DNA from: Planctomicrobium piriforme
GTDB taxonomy: Bacteria > Planctomycetota > Planctomycetia > Planctomycetales > Planctomycetaceae
NCBI RefSeq assembly: GCF_900113665.1
Contig: NZ_FOQD01000001.1
Location: forward strand, 124,001 to 188,000
Direction: 5' to 3'
DNA: 64,000 nt
The number at the start of each line of letters is the position of its first letter. The first letter of the stretch is position 1. The notes under the pieces were generated by a model. That model saw only the letters and a program-made list of their open reading frames with translations. It had not been told where the DNA came from and did no database searches. Of the stretch, positions 9,154-16,469 are shown piece after piece. The translations under genes were made by a program, and so were the position numbers.

Positions 9154-9225
9154 CTCCCCTCGCCCCGATGGCGACATTCCACCACCTCGCGGTTGCCATC
9201 GGGGAGAGGGGTTGGGGGTGAGGGG
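9154..9225 (+). repeat. Family A G-rich palindromic repeat
   Basis: CCCCTCGCCCCGATGGC on the left and GGGGAGAGGGGTTGGGG plus GTGAGGGG on the right, with a middle inverted pair GATGGC / GCCATC. It sits upstream of the first DUF1559 paralog and downstream of the DUF559 gene. Confidence 0.75.
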
Positions 9226-9306
9226 AAAAGCCTTGGATTATCAACGACTTGGATTTGGGTTTCAGAACTCTGGCTGGTTTGTCATTAGTGAGAGTCCGCC
9301 TCAAGG

Positions 9307-9349
9307 CCCCTCACCCCAGCCCTCTCCCCGGAGTACCGGGGCGAGGGAG
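9307..9349 (-). repeat. Family A repeat, short variant, downstream of DUF559 gene
   Basis: Short (about 45 nt) version with the inner pair CCGGAGTACCGG instead of the longer variable middle. In minus orientation, that is, in the same direction as the DUF559 gene whose stop lies 22 nt to the right. Confidence 0.75.
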
Positions 9350-9370
9350 CCATTAAGTAAGCAGGCACTC

Positions 9371-9760
9371 TCAATCTACGAAGCCGTCACGCCATTTTGC
9401 TGGATCAATTCCCGCCGCCGCCACAATTCCGATCAAAACCCCTTCGAGGTTTGTGAGCACGTCGTCGTTTGAGACGCGAAACACACGATACCCGTCCGCT
9501 TTGAGCCGCTGCTCCCTGAGGAAATCCTTCGCGGCCCGCTCGGCGTGGCTGTCACCGTCGATTTCGATAATCAGTTTCTGCTCGCGGCAAACGAAGTCGA
9601 CGACAAACTCGTCGATCACGCATTGGCGGAGAAATTTGAGTTTGCAGAGTCGCCGATTGCGGAGCGCCCGCCAGAGAATCCGCTCCGGTTGCGTCGCCTC
9701 TTTTCGCAACTCGCGAGCACGAATTTGCAGCCAGTCTTGTTTGTCGGGCGGGTTGGACAT
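9371..9760 (-). CDS. DUF559 family endonuclease-like protein (Vsr/PD-(D/E)xK fold)
   Basis: 129 residues from ATG 9760 (MSNPPDKQ). The family pattern is complete: LRKEATQPERILWRALRN, F.RQ.VIDEFVVDFVC, KLIIEIDGDSH, and GYRVFRVSNDDVLTNLEGVL. The D of VDFVC and E of IIEIDG are the candidate metal ligands of a very-short-patch-repair-like nuclease fold. The in-frame extension upstream to 9823 is encoded by a family A repeat and is unlikely to be native. The gene is bracketed by family A palindromes on both sides (9307-9349, 9784-9854). DUF559 proteins have no established cellular role; here the repeat bracket suggests a mobile or selfish cassette (inference). Confidence 0.85.
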   Translation of the reverse strand: MSNPPDKQDWLQIRARELRKEATQPERILWRALRNRRLCKLKFLRQCVIDEFVVDFVCREQKLIIEIDGDSHAERAAKDFLREQRLKADGYRVFRVSNDDVLTNLEGVLIGIVAAAGIDPAKWRDGFVD

Positions 9761-9783
9761 CTTTCGAACCTGGGAATCTGTTC

Positions 9784-9854
9784 CCCTCACCCCCGGCCCC
9801 TCTCCCCGATAGGGCCGCATCAACAGATAGGTCTATCGCTCTCGGGGCGAGGGG
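9784..9854 (-). repeat. Family A repeat between DUF559 and small membrane gene
   Basis: Long variant in minus orientation. It differs from the copy at 10206-10278 by only about four bases over 75, so the two are recent duplicates; together they bracket the small gene at 9873-10175 as direct repeats. Confidence 0.8.
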
Positions 9855-9872
9855 GGCGAACAATGGGCAACC

Positions 9873-10175
9873 TTACATTTTCCGCTTCCATACCTTTCGG
9901 GGTTTTTGATCCATGCAGACGGCTGTAGTGAGTCCGGCGAGTCCTCCCAAGCCGAGCAGCAGCGAGAAGCACAAAAGTGCATTGCCGATATAGACGCGGG
10001 CAGGATCTTTGTTGCACTCCGCCAGCCACTTCTGCCAGCCATCCTGGGGATTCATGGTCATTGCGGCATCGAGCCAGAATGCAAACCCAACGAAGCCAAG
10101 GTAGCCGGACACGAGCGACAGCAAGGCAATGATGACTGGAAACCAGCGATTCGATTTTGATACCTGAGGTTCCAT
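9873..10175 (-). CDS. Small two-helix membrane protein
   Basis: 100 residues with two hydrophobic segments (about residues 12-37, VIIALLSLVSGYLGFVGFAF; and about 63-85, GNALLCFSLLLGLGGLAGLT) joined by a polar loop and ending in a basic tail (KPRKVWKRKM). A good Shine-Dalgarno (GGGGAGG) lies 5 nt before ATG 10175. I do not recognise a family. It lies between two nearly identical family A repeats in direct orientation and 3' of it the DUF559 gene follows on the same strand. Confidence 0.6.
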   Translation of the reverse strand: MEPQVSKSNRWFPVIIALLSLVSGYLGFVGFAFWLDAAMTMNPQDGWQKWLAECNKDPARVYIGNALLCFSLLLGLGGLAGLTTAVCMDQKPRKVWKRKM

Positions 10176-10205
10176 CGCGCCTCCCCTTCAAATTGAGACT
10201 CTATG

Positions 10206-10396
10206 CCCCTCACCCCCGACCCCTCTCCCCGATAGGGTCGCATCAATAGATAGGCCTATCGCTCTCGGGGCGAGGGGGGCATTGGTCACACTCAACTCTC
10301 AGCACTCGTCACTCAACTCTTCCCCTCTGGCTTTGAACACTGGACTCTCGACACTCGACTCTTCAATTCACACTCAACCCGCAACACTCGTCACTC
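10206..10396 (-). repeat. Composite repeat T-B-T-A downstream of the pseudouridine synthase
   Basis: In the direction of the upstream gene the order is T (about 10396-10365), B (about 10365-10325), T (about 10320-10285) and palindrome A (10278-10206). The first T module contains the TGA stop (10395-10397) of the pseudouridine synthase gene. Same gene-relative orientation as the composite copies at 3059, 4048, 12829 and 30977. Confidence 0.8.
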
Positions 10397-11315
10397 AACT
10401 CCCTCCCCGCAAAAACCGCTCAAACTCCTTCGGCAGCGGGGCTTCATAGCGGACAGCCGCGCCGGTCACCGGGTGGTCGAAGCCGAGGAGGGCGGCGTGG
10501 AGGGCGAGGCCTTTGCCTTTCCAGGCGGGGTGGTGTGACAGGTCGGAGCGATAGCGGTCGTCTCCTAAGACGGGATGCCCCACTTCAGAAAAATGGACTC
10601 GAATCTGGTTGCGTCGGCCAGTTTCGAGCGTTGCCCGGACATAGGTCGCGCCCTTCAAGTGCTGTACGACGCGGTAATGCGTGATCGCCAGTTCTCCCTG
10701 CTCGCCTGGGCCGACGGAGTAGCGCTGCAGACGTTTGGAGGTCGCCATGTAAGTGCGGAACGTCCCCTGCTCTCTGGTGACCTTGCCGGCAACAATGGCC
10801 GCGTATTCGCGTTCGGCTTTGCGGATGCGGAACTGCTCCATCAGCTCTTCGGCGATTCTGGCATTCTTCCCCAGCACCAGAACGCCTGACGTATCGCGAT
10901 CAAGGCGATGTACTGGTATGGCCTTCGCGCCGCGATGGCGGCGACGGAGATAGTCGGTCACGGCATCTACGAGAGTTTTTTTTCCGCCGTGATCAGTCTG
11001 CACGGTCAGAATGCCGGGGGCCTTGTCGACGACGATCAGGTGTTCGTCTTCAAACAGCACGCGAAAGCCGGCCGGCGGACGTTCGCGCGGGGCTTCGCGA
11101 TACCGCATGTTCGGGTCATGCTTCACGGTGACGACGCTGCCGGGGTCGATGATCAGACCCGGCTTTTTGCAGATGCGGCCATTGAGCTGAACGCAGTCTT
11201 GATCGAGCAACCCGCGGACTTCCGAACGGGAACGGCCCGTCAGCGACTGGACAATCTGATCCAGCCGCCGCGGTTCGCCTGAGTCGACCGTGCATTCCGT
11301 TACCACCAACGCCAT
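10395..11315 (-). CDS. RluA-family 23S/tRNA pseudouridine synthase
   Basis: 306 residues. An N-terminal S4-like RNA-binding segment (about 15-65, RLDQIVQSLTGRSRSEVRGLL) is followed by the RluA catalytic domain, with the hallmark HRLDRDTSG at 136-144; D139 is the catalytic aspartate. The family isomerises uridine to pseudouridine in rRNA or tRNA; the target (RluC, RluD or another subgroup) cannot be assigned. The C-terminus ends RFLRGGS and the stop codon is supplied by the dispersed T repeat, so the final one or two residues may not be ancestral. Confidence 0.88.
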   Translation of the reverse strand: MALVVTECTVDSGEPRRLDQIVQSLTGRSRSEVRGLLDQDCVQLNGRICKKPGLIIDPGSVVTVKHDPNMRYREAPRERPPAGFRVLFEDEHLIVVDKAPGILTVQTDHGGKKTLVDAVTDYLRRRHRGAKAIPVHRLDRDTSGVLVLGKNARIAEELMEQFRIRKAEREYAAIVAGKVTREQGTFRTYMATSKRLQRYSVGPGEQGELAITHYRVVQHLKGATYVRATLETGRRNQIRVHFSEVGHPVLGDDRYRSDLSHHPAWKGKGLALHAALLGFDHPVTGAAVRYEAPLPKEFERFLRGGS

Positions 11316-11377
11316 TTGACTCTCTCAATGCAAGTACAGTCGTTCCAGGTTTGACGCCGTCAGACAAAGCAACACTC

Positions 11378-11455
11378 AGGGAAAAGGGGACAGGGAATAG
11401 GGGAAAGTACAATTTCTTGACTGTCCCCTGTCCCTTACTCCGTATCCCCTTGCAT
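11378..11455. repeat. Family G repeat (GGGGACAGGG inverted pair)
   Basis: Left arm GGGGACAGGGAATAGGGG and right arm CTGTCCCCTGTCCC ... TATCCCC form an imperfect inverted repeat between two divergent genes. A half copy lies at 34932-34975. Confidence 0.6.
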
Positions 11456-11622
11456 CCATCTGATTGAAATCGGAACTACTGAAGGAACACAAATTTTGTC
11501 CGACCATTCGGGTCGGGTTGGGCATGGTATCACACAAAATTGACATTCCCCATCTGTGCAGTGGGGGAAACGGCACTATAACCGGACGACCCGCCGCTCG
11601 TTGCTCGCACAGGAATTCCCGC

Positions 11623-12828
11623 GTGGACCTCAAATCGACCTACCCGTTCTGGCCCATCAAGAATGGGCTCCCGGCGACGTATCCGTTCCTCAAGGAAGAT
11701 GTCACCTGCGACGTGGTGATTCTCGGGGCGGGCATCACCGGAACGCTCGTGGCCGACGAACTCTCGAAACGAGGGCTGGGCGTCGTGCTGCTCGACCGCC
11801 GTGATGTCGGACAGGGAAGCACCGCCGCCACCACCGGCCTGCTGCAGTACGAAATCGACGTTCCGCTGTGCGACCTGATCGAACTGGTGGGAAAAGAGAC
11901 TGCCGAGCGCGCCTATCGACTCTGCCTGGATTCGATTTCTCAACTGGAAACGCTCGCCGCCGAGTGCAAGGGCGAGGTCGCAGGCTTCGACCGCAAGACG
12001 AGCATCTATGTCGCCAGCCGCAAACGGCACGTACAGGAACTCGAACGAGAGCAGGCAGCCCGATACGCAGCCGGAATCCCTTCCGAGTTTCTCACCGGCG
12101 ATGAGCTGCAAGATCGATATGGCCTGAACTTCCCTGTCGCACTCGTCAATCAAACGGCGGCTGTGTGCGATGCCTTCGGCATGACGCACGGCCTGCTGCA
12201 GAACTGTTTGCAGCGGGGAGCAAAAGTCTTCGACCGTACCGACGCAGTTCGCATCCGCCAGCGACAAGACAAGGTTGAAGTCACCACCGATCGCGGGCCG
12301 ACCGTCTTCGCGCGACACATCATCTTTGCCACGGGATATGAGTCACAGAACCAACTCCGCAAACCAGTCGCCAAACTGAAAAGCACCTACGCTTTCGTCA
12401 GTCAACCGCTGGAGGAGATGCCAGGCTGGAATGAGAAATGGCTGCTCTGGGAATCGGCGCGGCCATACCTGTACTTGCGAACGACACAGGATCGCCGAGT
12501 GCTGCTGGGAGGCGAAGACGATCCGTTTCGCGATCCTGCCCGACGCGACCGCAGCATTCCTCGCAAGACACAAAAGCTGCTCAAACGAGTGTCTGAGCTC
12601 TTCCCTAAAATGCCGCTCGAACCTGAGTATGCCTGGGCCGGAACATTCGGCGAAACGAAAGACGGGCTCCCCTACATCGGCGCCAGTCCCGACCGCCCCT
12701 GGGCCTGGTTCGCCCTCGGCTTCGGCGGCAACGGCATCACCTTCAGCGCCGTCGCCGCGAAAATTCTGGCAGACCTGATTGTTGGAGATGATTGCCCTGA
12801 TGCGGAACTGTTTCGATTTGATCGCTGA
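11623..12828 (+). CDS. FAD-dependent oxidoreductase, DAO family
   Basis: 401 residues from GTG 11623, chosen because AGGAA lies 8 nt upstream and the FAD-binding domain then begins near residue 30; an open frame continues back to 11464. The dinucleotide fold is VVILGAGITGTLVADEL with GAGITG at 35-40, followed by a DRRDVGQGSTAATTGLLQYE segment typical of D-amino-acid/glycine oxidase-like flavoproteins, and a C-terminal DGLPYIG and GFGGNGITFSA motif. Substrate unknown. It converges with another DAO-family gene at 12993-14549 that shares these C-terminal motifs; the two are distant paralogs and may have related roles. Confidence 0.8.
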   Translation: MDLKSTYPFWPIKNGLPATYPFLKEDVTCDVVILGAGITGTLVADELSKRGLGVVLLDRRDVGQGSTAATTGLLQYEIDVPLCDLIELVGKETAERAYRLCLDSISQLETLAAECKGEVAGFDRKTSIYVASRKRHVQELEREQAARYAAGIPSEFLTGDELQDRYGLNFPVALVNQTAAVCDAFGMTHGLLQNCLQRGAKVFDRTDAVRIRQRQDKVEVTTDRGPTVFARHIIFATGYESQNQLRKPVAKLKSTYAFVSQPLEEMPGWNEKWLLWESARPYLYLRTTQDRRVLLGGEDDPFRDPARRDRSIPRKTQKLLKRVSELFPKMPLEPEYAWAGTFGETKDGLPYIGASPDRPWAWFALGFGGNGITFSAVAAKILADLIVGDDCPDAELFRFDR

Positions 12829-12974
12829 TGAAGAGTCGAGTGTCGAGAGTCCAGAGCCAGAGAGGAGAAGTTGAGCGCTGGGAGGTGAGTGTGGCGGAAT
12901 GCTCCCCTCGCCCCGAGTGCGACGAGCCCCTGTGATAAGACGCCCTATCGGGGAGAGGGGCCGGGGGTGAGGGG
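12829..12974 (+). repeat. Composite repeat B-T-A after a flavoprotein gene
   Basis: Starts directly after the TGA at 12826-12828: B at 12833-12862, a T-like segment to about 12892, and palindrome A at 12902-12974. Same orientation as the gene it follows, and it fills the convergent spacer. Confidence 0.8.
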
Positions 12975-12992
12975 CACAGAGCCGTGGCGGCT

Positions 12993-14549
12993 TCAAGATT
13001 TCAACTTTTTCTCCGACTTCTTCGTCTGCTTGCGGAACTTCGGCAACGGCTCTTCCGCGGGTCCGCCGATCACTTCGCCGGTCGCCGCGAAACGTGAACC
13101 GTGGCAAGGGCAGTCCCAGGTCTTCTCGGCGTTATTCCACCGCACCAGGCAGCCCATGTGCGTGCAGACAGCCGAGCATTGCGAGAGCTTGCCACTCTCA
13201 TCACGAGAACAGGCGACGCTCTGCCCGTCGAGTTTGAGAACTTTCCCTTCGCCCCGTTTGACTGAGCGAGTTGATCCGCGCTCCCCCCGAACGAGCCAGT
13301 CGCGGACAAAGTAGTAGGGAAAGTCGAGGTTCTCGGTCAGGTAATCCCAGGCCCCGCCTTTGATCTTCTTTCGCTCGACCGCCAGCAGATCGCTCCACGG
13401 ATTGGAACGGCCCACCACATAGTCAGACGCCATCATCGCGGCCAGTGTTCCGAACGTGAGACCGTTTCCAGAAAACCCAGTCGCCACGAACTGGTTCTTG
13501 GCAATCTCGCCGATATACGGCAGCCCGTCATTTGTTTCGACAACCTGGCCGGACCAGCGAAGATCGATCTTCGCCTCAGGTAGCAATCGCAGCAGTTTCT
13601 GTTCGAGACGCTGGAATGCGGCTTCGGTATCGGACTCCTGTCCGGTCTTATGGTCTTCCCCGCCGAGGATTGCCTCATCATGCGTTTCCCCAGAGTCGAT
13701 CCGCAGATAGTCGTACGGCTCTTTGAGATCCCAGTACACCGCTTCGGTCATTGCCTTACGCGGAATCTTCGCACTGATGACGTATGACGAGTATGGGTAC
13801 AACTTCGTCTGAAAGAGCGAGGCACTCAGGAAGCCAGCTTTCCCCATCAACGGAACATGCGTGGCGATAATGACCTTCTGACAGCGCAGAGAGAATCCAT
13901 TGGCCACGACTTCCAGCGGATCATCCTGGACCTCACTGACTTCAGCCTGTTCGAACACGTCGCTGCCATCGCCAGGAATCAGCTTCGCGAGAGCCTGGAC
14001 ATATTTCACCGGATGAAATCTCGCCTGATCGGCGAACCGTACACCGGGCTCATGCAGAGCAAAGATGGAGTCCAAATAGGTCGCTTCGAAACCTGAGTCG
14101 CGGGCAGTCTGTGCATCCGCTTGAAGATCGTCAGTCTCTTTCGAAGTCGACTTGTGATTGGGCGCGAGGTGGGGGACGAGAAATCCGGGAATACGCTTAA
14201 AGTCACAATCGAGATTGTTGTCGGTCACCAGGCGCTCGATGAGATCGATCGCCGCGCCTCCCCCGCTCCAGACCAGCCCGGCCTCTTCGACACCGAAGTT
14301 CTTGACGAGTTCCGAGAAACGGCTGTCGGTGACGTACGACAAGTGAGCGGAGGTATGCCCGGTTTCGCCGCCGGCCACATGCCCTTTTTCAAGCAGGCAA
14401 ACCTTGCGGCCTGCCTGTTTGAGCAGATACGCCGTCGTGACGCCGGTGATTCCGCCCCCGACGACAACGATGTCGTAATCGCCGCCTGCTTTGAGTTCCG
14501 GAAAGGCGACTCGCTTTTTGCCTTGTTCCCATAGCGGTTTGGTCGTCAT
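12993..14549 (-). CDS. DAO-family FAD oxidoreductase with C-terminal Rieske [2Fe-2S] domain
   Basis: 518 residues. FAD fold YDIVVVGGGITGVTTAYLL (GGGITG 31-36), central DGLPYIG and ATGFSGNGLTFGTLAA motifs, then a Rieske domain: CTHMGC (C462, H464) and CPCH (C480, H483), the four cluster ligands all present. This fusion is a known architecture in bacteria; it should couple substrate oxidation at FAD to electron transfer through the iron-sulfur centre. No signal peptide, so probably cytoplasmic. The substrate is not evident. The lysine-rich tail (QTKKSEKKLKS) is unusual for the family. Confidence 0.88.
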   Translation of the reverse strand: MTTKPLWEQGKKRVAFPELKAGGDYDIVVVGGGITGVTTAYLLKQAGRKVCLLEKGHVAGGETGHTSAHLSYVTDSRFSELVKNFGVEEAGLVWSGGGAAIDLIERLVTDNNLDCDFKRIPGFLVPHLAPNHKSTSKETDDLQADAQTARDSGFEATYLDSIFALHEPGVRFADQARFHPVKYVQALAKLIPGDGSDVFEQAEVSEVQDDPLEVVANGFSLRCQKVIIATHVPLMGKAGFLSASLFQTKLYPYSSYVISAKIPRKAMTEAVYWDLKEPYDYLRIDSGETHDEAILGGEDHKTGQESDTEAAFQRLEQKLLRLLPEAKIDLRWSGQVVETNDGLPYIGEIAKNQFVATGFSGNGLTFGTLAAMMASDYVVGRSNPWSDLLAVERKKIKGGAWDYLTENLDFPYYFVRDWLVRGERGSTRSVKRGEGKVLKLDGQSVACSRDESGKLSQCSAVCTHMGCLVRWNNAEKTWDCPCHGSRFAATGEVIGGPAEEPLPKFRKQTKKSEKKLKS

Positions 14550-14676
14550 CGAATTGCGCTCCCTCTTCTGGTGAATCGCGGCGCAGAAGCGCGCGAGCCA
14601 GATTGGCGATGCAATTCACATACCGCGAGCCTGCAGCGAATAGTTTGAGACAGGATAAGTGACGGCCGAAACGACG

Positions 14677-15612
14677 TTACTTCTTGGCCGGCTTCGGGTC
14701 CAGATTCAAATTCAACTCATCAGCCGTGACGGTCGAGGCGATTCCCTGCTCAGGCACCTGCGCTTTGGACACCCAGACGAGTGCATTGAGAACCACCTTG
14801 CGGAAGTTGTCATTCGCCCAGTTGTCGTGGAAATGGCCGCCGGTGAAGCCGAAGCCGCGACCGCCGTTTGGCCGCTCGATGGCCCACATCATCGCTTCCG
14901 CTTTGCCCTTCTCGGCCTGAATGTGAGGGTACGGACCCTTCGGGTACACATACGGCCCATCCCGCACGGCATCGCCCGGCTCGGCGACAAGAATCGGCGT
15001 GAACTTCACATCCCCGATGTTCGCAGCAGTGGTTCCATCGAGATTGGAGAGGAACCGCATGTTGAAGTACCACTCGTCCTTGATCTGGAACGGCTTCACT
15101 CCGCGTGTGATGGGATGGTCCGGGAACACGGTGAACTCAGGTTCCCACATCGGATTACAGGAGAACATGTTCTCGTAATGACCGCCGATCCAGCGAAGGA
15201 ACTCGGCGCCTGCCTGACTCGGCACCACTTCCACGCCGTAGTGCATGCAGCCGATGCCGAGCCCTTTGGCGGCGAGGCCGTCGATCAGCTTGAGACGACG
15301 GCCGTTCTCCTGCACCAGTTCATGCTTGCCGCCGCCGTCCATGAAGAACACCGCCGCATCGGCCTTCTCGAAGACCGCACCGTCTTCCGGCCAGCCGTTG
15401 AGGACATATTCGACCTCGAGACCTGGCACATCCTTTAGACACTTCGCCAGCAACTGCACGCCGGCATTGAACTCATGCATGCGGGGAGGATGCGACGGCT
15501 TGCCGGCGACGAGCACGAGACGACGCGGCTCGTCTGCATGGACAGAAGTGACGAGGCCGAGCAGGAGGAAGAAAATGAACAGCGATCGAGCGCGAACGAT
15601 GAGATTTGTCAT
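14677..15612 (-). CDS. Secreted ThuA-like domain protein
   Basis: 311 residues with a signal peptide (LFIFFLLLGLVTSVHA). The mature part matches ThuA (class I glutamine amidotransferase-like fold): RLVLVAGKPSHPP, AAVFFMDGGG, GIGCMHYGVEV, GGHYENMFSCNP, and FGFTGGHFHDNW near the end. ThuA-like proteins are abundant in planctomycetes, often beside DUF1080 proteins as here, and are linked to sugar (keto-sugar or trehalose) use. The start codon ATGACAAAT lies within a copy of repeat module F and has no Shine-Dalgarno, so the native start may have been altered. Confidence 0.82.
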   Translation of the reverse strand: MTNLIVRARSLFIFFLLLGLVTSVHADEPRRLVLVAGKPSHPPRMHEFNAGVQLLAKCLKDVPGLEVEYVLNGWPEDGAVFEKADAAVFFMDGGGKHELVQENGRRLKLIDGLAAKGLGIGCMHYGVEVVPSQAGAEFLRWIGGHYENMFSCNPMWEPEFTVFPDHPITRGVKPFQIKDEWYFNMRFLSNLDGTTAANIGDVKFTPILVAEPGDAVRDGPYVYPKGPYPHIQAEKGKAEAMMWAIERPNGGRGFGFTGGHFHDNWANDNFRKVVLNALVWVSKAQVPEQGIASTVTADELNLNLDPKPAKK

Positions 15613-15721
15613 TGGTCATTTATCAATTGTCATTTGTCATTGGGAAAATCGTTGATCGATGAGGGTTGAGCGTTGATTGATTCCCTCTGGCTCTGGACTC
15701 TCGTCTCTCGACACTGGACTC
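15604..15721 (-). repeat. Composite repeat B-T'-F between DUF1080 and ThuA genes
   Basis: Read in minus orientation from the DUF1080 stop: B immediately after the TAA (about 15721-15685), T'-like CAACGCTCAACCCTCAT (about 15680-15655), then module F (15643-15604), whose last bases are the ThuA start codon. The same B-T'-F order occurs at 3207-3330. Confidence 0.8.
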
Positions 15722-16345
15722 TTACTTCAGTTCCGTCAGCTCAATGTCCTTAAATCGCACGATTGCTTTGCAGCCGCCGTGGATCTGGACGGCGATGATA
15801 CCGGACTTGGCGATCGCCGGGTCTTCTTCGGTGTAGTCGACGGTCTTCACGCCGTTGAGCCAGAGCTGAATATGCGGGCCGTCGGCGCGGATGCGGTATT
15901 CGTTCCACTCGCCCGGCTTCAACGCCTGCTTCAGCACTTCTTCGGATGGCTGCTGGAGAATTTTCTTGCGACGGCTTTCGTCATAGAGAGCGCCGTCGTA
16001 GCCCTTGCCGAGATCGGCCTGATAGCCGATGACTTCGTGATGGTTGGGAATGCGTTCGGTGCGGAACTGCACGCCCCCGTTGACGAAGCCTTCGGTCCCT
16101 TCCAGTTTGTATTTGAGCGTCAGGTCGAAGTTCTCGTACTTCTTGGTCGTCGCCAGAAACTCATTCCGCGGCACGGTGGTGTCGAGTGAGCCGCCGACGA
16201 TGGCCCCATCCTCGATGCGCCACGTCTTGTCGGTCTCCCCTTCCCACCCGGCAAACGTCTTGCCGTCAAACAGCGATTCCGCAGCGGCGGCGAATTGAAA
16301 GCAACTGAAACCAAAACAGACAGCCAGTACGAGCGCGCGAGCCAT
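15722..16345 (-). CDS. Secreted DUF1080 (3-keto-disaccharide hydrolase-like) protein
   Basis: 207 residues with a signal peptide (ALVLAVCFGFSCFQFAAA) followed by the DUF1080 lectin/glucanase-like fold: LFDGKTFAGWEG at the start of the mature domain, WRIEDGAIVGG, FDLTLKYKLEG, NGGVQFRTERIPNHHEV, and ADGPHIQLWLNGVKTVDYTEED. The family is thought to act on modified sugars. It lies immediately upstream, on the same strand, of the ThuA gene, a common planctomycete pairing. Its TAA stop is followed directly by repeat module B. Confidence 0.85.
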   Translation of the reverse strand: MARALVLAVCFGFSCFQFAAAAESLFDGKTFAGWEGETDKTWRIEDGAIVGGSLDTTVPRNEFLATTKKYENFDLTLKYKLEGTEGFVNGGVQFRTERIPNHHEVIGYQADLGKGYDGALYDESRRKKILQQPSEEVLKQALKPGEWNEYRIRADGPHIQLWLNGVKTVDYTEEDPAIAKSGIIAVQIHGGCKAIVRFKDIELTELK

Positions 16346-16469
16346 GTTCTGCAGATCCTGTGGGCAGTGTGAATTCCAAAGCGACGGCCAGTAAATCCAC
16401 TTTACCGAACTTCCGACTCAAAATGCACTGCGCGGAACCCGTTCGAAATGATCGCCATCGACAGGGTCG

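Noticed and set aside
9784..9823. N-terminal extension of the DUF559 protein (MMRPYRGEGPGVRG)
   Set aside because: This segment is translated repeat DNA; the conserved protein starts at 9760.
11520..11600. Promoter TTGACA (11540) with TATAAC (11577)
   Set aside because: The spacing of 31 nt is far from 17; no support for a sigma-70 promoter.
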